DNA of 64,000 nt from Triticum aestivum (Eukaryota; Streptophyta; Magnoliopsida; Poales; Poaceae), in contig NC_057803.1 in assembly GCF_018294505.1 (NCBI RefSeq), positions 687,922,678 through 687,986,677 of the forward strand. The letters run 5' to 3'. Of this stretch, positions 23,073 to 34,799 are shown one piece after another. A program made the translations under genes and the position numbers. Below the pieces are notes generated by a model. The model was not told where the DNA came from, did not search any database, and was given only the letters and a program-made list of their open reading frames with translations. The first letter of the stretch is position 1, and every line of letters starts with the position of its first letter.

Positions 23073-24613
23073 TGATACGTCTCCAACGTATCTATAATTT
23101 TTGATTGCTCCATGCTATATTATCTACTGTTTTGGACTATATTGGGCTTTATTTTCCACTTTTATATTATTTTTGGGACTAACCTATTAACCGGAGGCCC
23201 AACCCAGAATTGCTGTTTTTTGCCTATTTCAATGTTTCGAAGAAACAGAATATCAAACGGAGTCCAAACAGAAAAAAATCCTTTTTAGAACGTGATTTTC
23301 TTCTAGGATAAGACCCAGGAGACTTGGACCCTACTCCAAGAAGTACCGGAGGCGGTCACGAGGGTAGGGCCCCCGCCCCACAGGGCGCGCCCCCTGCCTC
23401 GTGGGCCCCTCGGTGCTCCACCGACGTACTCCTTCCTCCTATATATACCCACGTACCCCCAAACGATCACAACAGGAGTCAAAAACCTAATTCCACCGCC
23501 GCAACTTTCTGTATCCTTGAGATCCCATCTTGGGGTCGTCATCACGGAGGGCTTCTACATCATCATAGCCCCTCCGATGAAGTGTGAGTAGTTTACCTCA
23601 GACCTTCGGGTCCATAGTTAGTAGCTAGATGGCTTCTTCTCTCTTTTTGGATCTCAATACAATGTTCTCCCCCTCTCTTGTGGAGATCTATTCGATGTAA
23701 TCTTCTTCTTTTGCGGTGTGTTTGTTGAGACTGATGAATTGTGGGTTTATGATCAAGTCTATCTATGAACAATATTTGAATCTTCTCTGAATTATTTTAT
23801 GTATGCTTGGTTATCTTTGCAAGTCTCTTCGAATTATCCGTTTGGTTTGGCCAACTAGATTGGTAGTTCTTGCCATGGGAGAAGTGCTTAGCTTGGGTTC
23901 GATCTTGCGGTGTTCTTTCCCAGTGACAGAAGGGGCAGCAAGACACCTATTGTATCATTGCCATCGAGGATAAGAAGATGGGGTTTATTTCATATTGCAT
24001 GAATTTATCTCTCTACATCATGTCATCTTGCTTAAAGCGTTACTCTGTTTTTAACATAATACTCTAGATGCATGCTGGATAGCGGTCGATGAGTGGAGTA
24101 ATAGTAGTAGATGCAGAATCGTTTCGATCTACTTGTCACGGACGTGATGCCTATATACATGATCATGCCTAGATATTCTCATAACTATGCTCAATTCTGT
24201 CAATTGCTCAACAGTAATTTGTTCACCCACCGTAGAAAACTTATGCTCTCGAGAGAAGCCACTAGTGAAAGCTATAGCCCCCGGGTCTATTCTCATCATA
24301 TCAATCTCCATCACTTTAATCTTGTTTTGCTATTTACTTTGCTTTTGCTTTTTACTTTGCATCTTTATATCAAAAGTACCAAAAATATTCTATCTATCAG
24401 ATCTCACTCTCGTAAGTGACCGTGAAGGGCTTGACAACCCCTAATCGCGTTGGTTGCGGGTAGCTATCGCTTTGTGCAGGTACGAGGGACTTGAGCGTGG
24501 GGTCCTACTAGATTGATACCTTGGTTCTCAAAAACTGAGGGAAATACTTACGCTACTCTGCTGCATCATCCCTTCCTCTTCGGGGAAAACCAACGCAACC
24601 TCAATACGTAGCA
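23073..24613 (+). repeat. 5' LTR of Athila-type element, copy 1
   Basis: 1,541 bp, TGATACGTCTCC...GTAGCA. A TATATATA box lies at 23440-23447. Compared with the other three LTR copies it lacks a stretch after 'CTTGGGG' near 23535. Confidence 0.93.
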
Positions 24614-24624
24614 AGAAGGATTTC

Positions 24625-24641
24625 TGGCGCTGTTGCCGGGG
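24625..24641 (+). other. tRNA-Asp-type PBS, copy 1
   Basis: TGGCGCTGTTGCCGGGG, 11 nt after the LTR. It matches the complement of plant tRNA-Asp 3' end with one mismatch. Confidence 0.88.
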
Positions 24642-24856
24642 AGTCTACGCAAAAAGTCAGCATACCAAGTACCCATCACAATCCCTATCTCTCGCATTAC
24701 ATTATTTTCCATTTGCCTGCTGTTTCCCTCTCCCCCCACTTCACCCTTGCCATTATATTCGCCCTCTCTTTCTCCTTCCCCTTCTCCTTCTCCGTTTTCC
24801 TCTTTTTGTCCGCTTGCTTTTTGTTTGCTCGTGTGTTAGATTGCTTGTTCATTGCG

Positions 24857-26932
24857 ATGGCTCAAGATACTACCAAATTGTGTGACTTCACCAATACCAA
24901 TAATAATGATTTCCTTAGCACTCCGATTTTTCCTCTTACCGATGCTGAATCTTGTGAAATTAATACTGCTTTGTTGAATCTTGTTATGAAAGATCAATTC
25001 GTCGGCCTTCCTAATGAAGATGCTGCTACTCATCTAAATAGATTCGTTGATTTATGTGATATGCAAAAGAAAAAAGATGTCAATAATGATGTCGTTAAAT
25101 TGAAGCTATTTCCTTTTTCGCTTAGAGATTGTGCTAAAGTTTTGTTTTCGTCTTTGCCTAAAAATAGTATTGTTTCTTGGAACAAGTGCAAAGATGCTTT
25201 TATCTCTAAGTATTTTCCTCCCGCTAAGATCATCTCTCTTAGAAATGATATTATGAATTTTAAGCAACTTGATCATGAACATGTTGCACAAGCTTGGGAG
25301 AGAATGAACTTAATGATACATAATTGCCCTACTCATGGTTTAAATTTGTGGATGATTTTACAATTTTTTTATGTCGGATTGAATTTTGCTTCTATAAATC
25401 TTTTAGATTTGGCCGCGGGAGGCACTTTTACGGAAATCACTTTAGGAGATGCTACTAAACTCCTAGATAATATTATGGTTAATTATTCTCAATGGCATAC
25501 TGAAAGATCTTCTAATAGAAAAGTGCATGCGATAGAAGAAATCAATGTTTTGAGTGGAAAGATGGATGAACTTATGAAATTATTTGCTACTAAGAGTGTT
25601 TCTTCTGATCCTAATGATATGCCTTGGTCTACCTTAATTGAGAATAACAATGAATCAATGGATGTGAATTTTGTTGGTAGGAATAATTTTGGTAACAACG
25701 CTTATAGAGGGAATTTTAATCCTAGGCCATATCCTAGTAATCCTTCTAATAATTATGAAAATTCCTACAATAACTCTTATGGAAATTATAATAAGATGCC
25801 CTCTGAATTTTAGAATAGTGTTAAAGAGTTTATGAATTCACAAAAGAAGTTTAATGCTTTGCTTGAAGAGAAATTGCTTAAAGTTGATGATTTGGCTAGG
25901 AAGGTTGATAGAATTTCTCTTGAGGTTGATTCTTTAAAGCTTAGATCTATTCCTCCTAAGCATGATATCAATGAGTTTCTCAAAGCCATGAGAATTTCCA
26001 TTGATGAGTGCAAGGAAAGAACCTCTAGGATGCGTGCTTCCAAAGATGCCTTTATTAAAGCGTGTTCTTCCAATACCTATGAAAATCAAGATGAAGATCT
26101 AAAAGTTATTGATGTGTCCCCTATCAAATCTTTGTTTTGCAATATGAATCTTGATGAAACTGAATATGATCTTCCTTTACCTATAAGGCGTTCCAAAAAT
26201 TCAGAGTATTTAGATCTTTATGATGAAATTGACGAAAGTGGGATTGAAAGAAATAAAAATTTAGATGTTGCTAAACCCACTATATTGGATTTCAAGGAAT
26301 TTAATTATGAAAGTTTCTCTTTGATTGATTGTATTTCTTTGTTGCAATCCGTGCTAAATTCTCCGCATGCTTATAGTCAAAAGAAAGCCTTCACCAAACA
26401 TATCGTTGATGCCTTGATGCAATCTTATGAAGAAAAACTTGAGTTGAAAGTCTCTATCCCTAGAAAACTCTATGATGAGTGGGAACCAACTATCAAAATT
26501 AAAATTAAAGATCATGAGTTTTATGCTTTTTGTGATTTGGGTGCTAGTGTCTCCACTATCCCCAAAACTTTGTGTGATTTGCTAGATTTCTGCGATCTTG
26601 ATGATTGCTCTCTAAACTTGCATCTTGCGGATTTCACTATTAAGAAACCTATGGGAAGAACTAATGATGTTCTTATTGTTGCAAATAGGAATTATGTGCC
26701 CGTGGATTTCATTGTTCTTGATATAGATTGCAATCCTTCTTGCCCTATTATTCTTGGTAGACCTTTCCTTAGAATGGTTGGTGCGATTATTGATATGAAG
26801 GAAGGAAATATTAGATTCCAATTTCCATTAGAAAAGGGCATGGAACACTTTCCAAGAAAGAAAATAAAATTGCCATATGAAACCATCATGAGAGCCACTT
26901 ATGGATTGCCTACCAAAGATGGCAATACCTAG
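24857..26932 (+). pseudogene. gag-protease of Athila-type element, copy 1
   Basis: One reading frame from MAQDTTKLCD to GLPTKDGNT, broken only by a TAG at 25811-25813 where copy 2 has GAG. The first 318 codons are the gypsy gag domain (WNKCKDAFISKYFPP, LDHEHVAQAWERM, FYVGLNFAS), with an Asn/Tyr-rich tail near 25690-25800. After the stop there is a coiled-coil-like segment (EEKLLKVDDLARKVDRIS), then an aspartic protease with active-site region CDLGASVSTIP near 26535 and PIILGRPFLR near 26750. No zinc knuckle is obvious. The ATG at 24857 is favoured because it opens the conserved gag domain; the upstream open stretch is CT-rich leader. Pol is absent. Confidence 0.88.
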
Positions 26933-27656
26933 ATCTATCCTCGCTTTTATGCCTAGCTAGGGGCGTTAAACGATAGCGCTTGTTGGGAGGCAACCCAATT
27001 TTATTTTTATTCCTTGATTTTTGCTCCTGTTTAGTAATAAATAAATTATTTACCCTCTGTTTGGATGTGGTTTTGTGTTTTAATTAGTGTTTGTGCCAAG
27101 CTAGACCTATTGGATCTTCTTGGATGGTAGTTATTTGATCTTGCTGCAATTTCCAGAAACTTTGCGTTCAGTGCCCGAATTACTAAAAATCATCAGAACG
27201 CGATAAAATACTGATTCCAATTGCTGCTGATCAATAAACAAATTATCTAGGTCTTCTAATTTTGATAGATTTTTTGGAGTTCCAGAAGTTTGCGTTAGTT
27301 ACAGATTACTACATTCTGTTCTGTTTTTGACAGATTCTGTTTTTCGTGTGTTGTTTGCTTATTTTGATGAATATATGGTTAGTAAAATAGTTTAGAATCC
27401 ATAGAGGAGTTGGAATACAGTAGGTTTAACACCAAAATAAATAAAGAATGAGTTCATTACAGTACCTTGAAGTGGTTTTATGTTTTCTTTCTCTAACGGA
27501 GCTCATGAGATTTCTATTGATTTCTGTGTTGTGAAGTTTTCAAGTTTTGGGTGAGTTCTTTTGATGGATTATGGAACAAGGAGTGGCAAGAGCCTAAGAT
27601 TGGGGATGCCCATGGCACCCCCAAGATAATCCAAGGACACCAAAAAGTCAAAGCTT

Positions 27657-27680
27657 GGGGATGCCCCGGAAGGCATCCCC
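27657..27680 (+). other. Perfect 9-bp-stem hairpin
   Basis: GGGGATGCC, six-base loop CCGGAA, GGCATCCCC. Preserved in copy 2 at 43999-44022. Confidence 0.7.
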
Positions 27681-27860
27681 TCTTTCGTCCACTTCCATCG
27701 GTAATTTACTTGGAGCTATATTTTTATTCACCAACATGATATGTGTTTTGCTTGGAGTGTCTTGTATTATTTGCGTCTTTGTTTCTTAGTATGCCACAAT
27801 CATCCTTGCTGTACACACCTTTTGAGAGAGCCATACTTGAATTGAAATTTGATAGAATAC

Positions 27861-28040
27861 TCTATGTGCTTCACTTAAATCTTTTGAGCTATGTAGTTTT
27901 GCTCTATGCACTTCACTTATATATTTTGAGCGTTATAATTTTGCTCTATGTGCTTCACTTAGATTTTTTAGAGCACGGCGGTGGTTTGTTTTAAAGAAAC
28001 TATTGCTCTCATGCTTCACTTAAATTATTTTGAGAGTCTT
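27861..28040 (+). repeat. Tandem repeat, 42-bp period, copy 1
   Basis: TCTATGTGCTTCACTTA-like units start at 27861, 27903 and 27945, with a more diverged unit near 28008. Confidence 0.75.
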
Positions 28041-29817
28041 AATAGCATGGTAATTTGCTTAATATAAATATGCTTGGTGTTCAGATATGTGAAATTTTCT
28101 TTTGAGTGCGTTGAATACTAAGAGAAGATTGAAGCATGATAATTGTTTTGAGATATGGAGGTGATAATATTAGATTTATGCTAGTTTAGTAGTTGAGAAT
28201 TTAAAGAATACTTGTGTTAAAGTTTGTGATTCCCGTAGCATGCACGTATGGTGAACCGTTATGTGATGAAGTCGGAGCATAATTTATTTATTGATTGTCT
28301 TCCTTATGAGTGGCGATCGGGGACGAGCAATGGTCTTTTCCTACCAATCTATCCCCCTAGGAGCATGCGTGTAATACTTTGCTTTGATAACTTCTAGATT
28401 TTTACAATAAGTATATGAGTTCTTTATGACTAATGTTGAGTCCATGGATTATATGCACTTTTTCCCATCCTTCCACCATTGCTAGCCTCTCTAATACCGC
28501 ACACCTTTCGCCGGTATCATACACCCACCATATACCTTCCTCAAAACAGCCACCATACCTACTTATCATGGAATTTCCATAGCCATTCCGAGATATATTG
28601 CCATGCAACTTTCCACCATTCCGTTTATTATGACACGCTCCATCATTGTCATATTGCTAGCATGATCATGTAGTTGACATCGTATTTGTGGCAAAGCCAC
28701 CATTCATAATTCTTTCATACATGTCACTCTTGATTCATTGCATATCCCGGTACACCGCCGGAGGCATTCATATAGAGTCATATTTGTTGTAAGTATCGAG
28801 TTGTAATTGTTGAGTTGTAAGAAAAATAAAAGTGTGATGATCATCATTTTCTAGAGCATTGTCCCAAGTTAGGAAAGGATGATGGAGACTATGATTCCCC
28901 CATAAGTCTGGATGATACTCCGGACGAAAATAAAAAAATATAAGAGGCCAAAGAAGCCCAAATAAAAAAAAAGAGGCCATAAAAAAAGTAAAGGCCCAAA
29001 TAAAAAAATAAAAAAAATGAGAGAAAAAGAGAGAAGGGACAATGTTACTATCCTTTTACCACACTTGTGCTTCAAAGTAGCACCATAATCTTCATAGTAG
29101 AGAGTCTCTCATGTTATCACTTTCATATACTAGTGGGAATCTTTCATTATAGAACTTGGCTTGTATATTCCAATGATGGGCTTCCTCAAATTGCCCTAGG
29201 TCTTCATGAGCAAGCAAGTTGGATGCACACCCACTTAGTTTCTTTTTGAGCTTTCATATACTTATAGCTCTAGTGCATCCGTTGCATGGCAATCCCTACT
29301 CACTCACATTGAATCTATTGATGGGCATCTCCATAGCCCGTTGATACGCCTAGTTGATGTGAGACTATCTTCCTCTCTTTTTGTCTTCACCACAACCACC
29401 CTTCTATTCCACATAGTGCTATGTCCATGGCTCACGCTCATGTATTGCGTGAAGATTGAAAAAAGTTTTGAAAAAGTTAGAGTATGAAACAATTGCTTGG
29501 CTTGTCATCGGGGTTGTGCATGATTTAAATACTTTGTGTGGTGAAGATAGATCATAGCCAGACTATATGATTTTGTAGGGATAACTTTCTTTGGCCATGT
29601 TATTTTGAGAAGACATAATTACTTTATTAGTATGCTTGAAGTGTTATTATTCTTTATGTCAATATGAACTTTTGTCTTCAATCTTTCTAATCTGAATATC
29701 CATACCACAATTAAGAAATTTTGCATTGAAATTATGCCAAGTAGCACTCCACATCAAAAATTCTCTTTTTATCATTTACCTACTCGAGGACGAGCAGGAA
29801 TTAAGCTTGGGGATGCC

Positions 29818-31371
29818 TAATACGTCTCCAACGTATCTATAATTTTCGATTGCTCCATGCTATATTATCTACTGTTTTGGACTATATTGGGCTTTATTTT
29901 CCACTTTTATATTATTTTTGGGACTAACCTATTAACCGGAGGCCCAGCCCAGAATTGCTGTTTTTGCCTATTTCAGTGTTTCGAAGAAACATAATATCAA
30001 ACGGAGTCCAAACAGAAGAATCCTTTTTGGAACGTGATTTTCTTCTCGGATAAGACCCAGGAGACTTAGACCCTACTCCAAGAAGTACCGGAGGCAGTCA
30101 CGAGGGTAGGGGGTGCGCCCCCCTGCCTCATGGGCCCCTCGGTGCTCCACCGACGTACTCCTTCCTCCTATATATACCCACGTACCCCCACACGATCAGA
30201 ACAGGAGCCAAAAACCTAATTCCACCGCTGCAACTTTGTGTATCCACGAGATCCCATCTTGGGGCCTGTTCCGGAGCTCCGCCGGAGAGGGCCATCATCA
30301 TGGAGGGCTTCTACATCATCATAGCCCCTCCGATGAAGTGTGAGTAGTTTACCTCAGACCTTCGGGTCCATAGTTAGTAGCAAGATGGCTTCTTCTCTCT
30401 TTTTGGATCTCAATACAATGTTCTCCCCCTCTCTTGTGGAGATCTATTCGATGTAATCTTCTTCTTTTGTGGTGTGTTTGTTGAGACCGATGAATTGTGG
30501 GTTTATGATCAAGTCTATATATGAACAATATTTGAATCTTCTCTGAATTCTTTTATGTATGATTGGTTATCTTTGCAAGTCTCTTCGAATTATCCGTTTG
30601 GTTTGGCCAACTAGATTGGTAGTTCTTGCCATGGGAGAAGTGCTTAGCTTTGGGTTCGATCTTGCGGTGTTCTTTCCCAGTGACAGAAGGGGCAGCAAGA
30701 CACGTATTGTATCGTTGCCATCGAGGATAACAAGATGGGGTTTATTTCATATTGCATGAATCTATCTCTCTAGATCATGTCATCTTGCTTAAAGCGTTAC
30801 TCTGTTTTTAACTTAATACTCTAGATGCATGCTGGATAGCGGTCGATGAGTGGAGTAATAGTAGTAGATGCAGAATCGTTTCGATCTACTTGTCACGGAC
30901 GTGATGCCTATATACATGATCATGCCTAGATATTCTCATAACTATGCTAAATTCTGTCAATTGCTCAACATTAATTTGTTCACCCACCATAGAAAACTTA
31001 TGCTGTCGAGAGAAGCCACTAGTGAAACCTATGGCCCCCGGGTCTATTCTCATCATATCAATCTCCATCACTTTAATCTTGTTTTGCTATTTACTTTGCT
31101 TTTACTTTTTTACTTTGCATCTTTATATCAAAAATACCAAAAATATTCTATCTATCAGATCTCACTCTCGTAAGTGACCGTGAAGGGCTTGACAACCCAT
31201 AATCGCATTGGTTGCGGGTAGCTATCGCTTTGTGCAGGTACGAGGGACTTGACCGTGGGCTCCTACTGGATTGATACCTTGGTTCTCAAAAACTGAGGGA
31301 AATACTTACGCTACTCTGCTGCATCATCCCTTCCTCTTCGGGGAAAACCAACGCAAGCTCAAGATGTAGCA
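29818..31371 (+). repeat. 3' LTR of Athila-type element, copy 1
   Basis: 1,554 bp, TAATACGTCTCC...GTAGCA, followed by AGAAC at 31372. The preceding TTAAGCTTGGGGATGCC is the expected PPT position. Confidence 0.93.
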
Positions 31372-31376
31372 AGAAC

Positions 31377-34300
31377 CTCCGTTAAGAAAGAGGAATAAGA
31401 TAGAACTGATTCGGGTAGCACTCTGGTTGAAAAGAGATGCACGACTTGATAAGATGAAAGAACTTGAGAAGAGAACACAACACTCCGGTTAAATGGATAA
31501 GCATGAAAAGAACACGATCTTGACAAACAAGATGTTGGGTTGAAGAGAGCAACACCACAATGCCTCTTGAACAAGAGTAAGAATGGATTCAAAAGAACGG
31601 AGGAGAAAACAACATCTTCTACCTCAAATGCGCTTGAAAAGCATCTTTAGGAGAAGGGTCGAATGGAGTTGTTGGAAAACCAACAACGAAAGGATAAGCT
31701 TGAAGTGGACTTATGGAAGACACGTCGATATCTTGAGGTGAAATTCTGCCATTAACGGAAACAATAGATTGGATTGATATCACCAAGGAGACGAGAAACT
31801 ATTTCACCGCTAGGATAAAAGAAGAACTTGGGTCATTTATAAACACCATAAATAGCAACAATCCTTAGGGAAGGTTTTAGGTGAAATATAACCCAAGATA
31901 ACTCCAATGAAGAGATTGATGGATTTAAGATATCTCATTCTTGACAACATGTGAATCGTGAAACATGAACTCAAATTATGAAGAATGACATAGCACCACC
32001 TCAAAAAGATAAAATAGGAAGAACTGCACTTAGAAATGGAAGATGAAGAATGTTTGAGCTCCTCTGGAAAGAATCTCGATGAACACTACGAGAATGAATT
32101 AACTCCTTGTTGAACCATCATGTAGAGCCTCCATGAAGAACTCCAGTAAAAGAATGATCAAACGAAAAGGAAAGAGAAGTTGAAAACATAAGGTGAAACC
32201 TTGTAATGATTTAGATGGATCTCCGTGATGACATAATTGAGAGAGCTTGGAACTCCGGGAAAGAAAAAGATGACACAATTGAAAACCGAGAACTTGATGA
32301 GCCTCCGGAATACGGAATTGAGTTTACTAGATGAAACAAGAATAAGAATTACATTATGCTTATCTTTCACCAATTAAATTGATGACAAGCAACGGATTTG
32401 GCATACTACTTATTCTCGCAGAAAGGATTAAGATAGATATAGCATAACTTGAGAAAGTCTTCAACAAGACACCGGTAGTATTGAGAAGAACGAATGAATA
32501 TATACGATAACGACTGACGAGAACTCTTGCACGAACCACCGTTAGGATTGACAACGAATAAATAGATATGATAGCAAGGAAGAAAAATCCTGAATAGCCA
32601 CCGCAAGAATTGGAAATGAACGAAGTAAGGGGATGAATCACCAGTAAGAACTGGAGAACGAGTGAGGATACTTGAGGGGATTTAGATACCACTGAAACGA
32701 AGAGATCACGAGCTAATTAGAGAATATTGAATGATGCACCAGTAAGATTTGGAGAATGATAGATGAAGGCTAAGAACGAATAAGTCTTCTGAAATGATGG
32801 GCTCTAGAGGAAGGAAAAGAGAAAACAACTCATGAAATGCTCCGAATGGATGAAAAGAATTCCCACAATCAAAAGCACTTATGAGAGGATGGCCTCAAAC
32901 TAGAATCACAAATCTTTGAGAGAACAGATAAGATTGAGAGAGAAATCTTCTTCGGTCTTCAAGTGTTGAGAATGACAATGAGAAACACCACCATGAATTG
33001 TTGAGGCACTCCGGAATGAAAATTAGAAATGTTGAACCAACAATGAAAAGAATTTGACAGATCTTGGAGAAGTACATTTGACCGATGAAAATTCATTCTT
33101 GCGTCAAACTTTGAGATGAATTTGAAAAGCTCCGGGAGAATAAGAAGAGTCAGGTAAGATCCTGGGAAAAGACCTGTGGGTTAGGGCCCACTCAAAAGAT
33201 ACACCGTAGAACGATTTAAAAGAGAGAAAGCACCGGTTGAATTAAATGGCCATAATGAGATAACACCCTCGAAAGAGCTTGAAAGGATTACGAAAGCATA
33301 GTGGAAATACGAATCTTCGAGATATCTTGAGCACTCCGAAACAATAGAATAACGAGCGTGGAATGACTGAATATAAGGTGCACCGGCATGAGAAGACATT
33401 TGAAATACGGAAAAGAATATGGTCAACACCGAAATCTTGAATTGGATCCACTGGAGAACAAAAGGCAAATAATGATGAATTTGAGGCTCCGTTAGAATCT
33501 TCATGAGAATCACCGGGTAAGAACATGAAGGAAAAGAATGGAGAGACTTCACATGAATAAAAGGATACTTGATTAAGAAATCTGAGTCCTTGAAGAGACA
33601 AGGGTGGGAGGGTGGGAAAAACAAAGGCAACTTGGAGACGGATGAAACAAACACCGTTGACGAAATTTTTTGAGTTGATCTTGCGGATGTTGAAAATGAC
33701 CGGATCCACTTGACGAGAAACTCACCGGTTGAAAAAGTATTGACATGACAATCTCGATTATCATGAAGGATTAGTATTCACATAGGAACATGAGAACACC
33801 ATTTGGGGAAGGTATGGAATCAACACTTGACATTGAAGCAACTCGAATACCACAACTCAAAACAAAACAAAGGATTGGCTTGCAGAATAAGCCGGGACAA
33901 ACATATGATAGAGATTTCGTCCGAAGTTTTCGTGGTGGGGCGTACACGGGCTCGATCGTACAGCACCATCATGTACAAGGCAGTGCACATGACATACGAA
34001 GCGTCCGCGAGTCGGCATAGCCAAGGACTCTTCAAGACACAACGAGACCACTGTAAAACCAACCGTGAATAGACGGACCACTAGACGTCGAACCCCAATT
34101 TCATATCATGCATTTGTCGGAAAGATATCCTAAGAGCTACTAGAATTCCCACTTATAAACTCCCGAAGCTTTCCGGTTATGCAATCAGGTGTTGGGGATA
34201 CAGGGGAAGCATAATATCTCACCCAAACTAGCAAATCCTACATCCAGTTGTATCCATCCTTCAACACATAACCAAGAAACCTTCGGAAATCGTTTACCTC

Positions 34301-34799
34301 AACCTTCTAAAAGCATCCATTATACGAGTTATGGCAATACTCCCGAACTCCCGCCCCAGTACTGGGTGGCGTCGAGGTTATCTCACCAACAATTGCATAA
34401 AAGAGATTTCCGATGTCGGCGAAACTCAGGTATTCCAGAATCTCAACGATAAAATTGTGACGACAACACCTCGGAGCTCAACTCCCCGGGACACTGCCAC
34501 AACCCCTAAATGTCAGGAGGCACCAAGTACAATGTTCTCGTCACAAAACCATCAGAACGATTCCAAGATACCCGCGTGATCCTAAATTTTTTTAGTGAAA
34601 TTTGAGAAGAGAAGAGTCAAAACTCTACGTCAGGATGCCTCACCAGAGCGACGAAGGGACTGAGGAGTAAAAAGAATTCCTAACTCTCCGATATATATAA
34701 TTCCTAAATGACTCAAAACATTTTTTTTCTAGACTCAACAACGCCAGCGATTCGATCAAGCAGGGGGCTCCTAAGTCGGGGAAGGCTCTGATACCAACT
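31377..34799 (-). other. LARD internal domain, copy 1, main part
   Basis: 3.4 kb with no supported reading frame. Degenerate CACCGGTAAGAATT-like motifs recur every 50-60 bp (for example around 32470-32760). The segment 33987-34744 is present here and deleted in copy 2. LARD internal domains are noncoding but conserved and are thought to be packaged and mobilised by partner elements. Confidence 0.75.
34785..34796 (-). other. Initiator-Met-type PBS of the LARD, copy 1
   Basis: The minus strand reads TGGTATCAGAGC, three bases from the LTR end at 34800. Confidence 0.9.

Larger units (their letters stand above)
26933..29817 (+). other. Long 3' noncoding region of Athila-type element, copy 1
   Basis: 2.9 kb without a supported gene. 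It contains a perfect-stem hairpin at 27657-27680, a 42-bp tandem repeat at 27861-28040, an A-rich stretch with AGGCC/GCCCAAATAAA motifs at 28925-29035, and the PPT-like AAGCTTGGGGATGCC just before the 3' LTR. Confidence 0.75.
23073..31371 (+). mobile_element. Non-autonomous Athila-type gypsy element (Sabrina-like), array copy 1
   Basis: 8,299 bp with 5' LTR 23073-24613 and 3' LTR 29818-31371, flanked by AGAAC on both sides (23068-23072, 31372-31376). The PBS is complementary to tRNA-Asp. Only gag and protease are encoded; the 2.9 kb from the protease stop to the 3' LTR has no RT, RNase H or integrase. The layout resembles the Triticeae Sabrina type, but the name is tentative. The TG of the 3' LTR is mutated to TA. 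Confidence 0.9.

Noticed and set aside
24111..24444. Frames in the Athila-type LTRs repeated at 30868, 40458 and 47260
   Set aside because: They lie wholly inside LTRs, and overlapping frames on both strands are equally open.
26933..29817. A hidden RT or integrase in the Athila-type 3' region
   Set aside because: No conserved RT (YxDD) or integrase (D-D-E) segments are readable in any frame of either copy.
32158..33764. Minus-strand frames up to 157 codons in the LARD interior
   Set aside because: Not conserved in frame between the two array copies and without recognisable domains.
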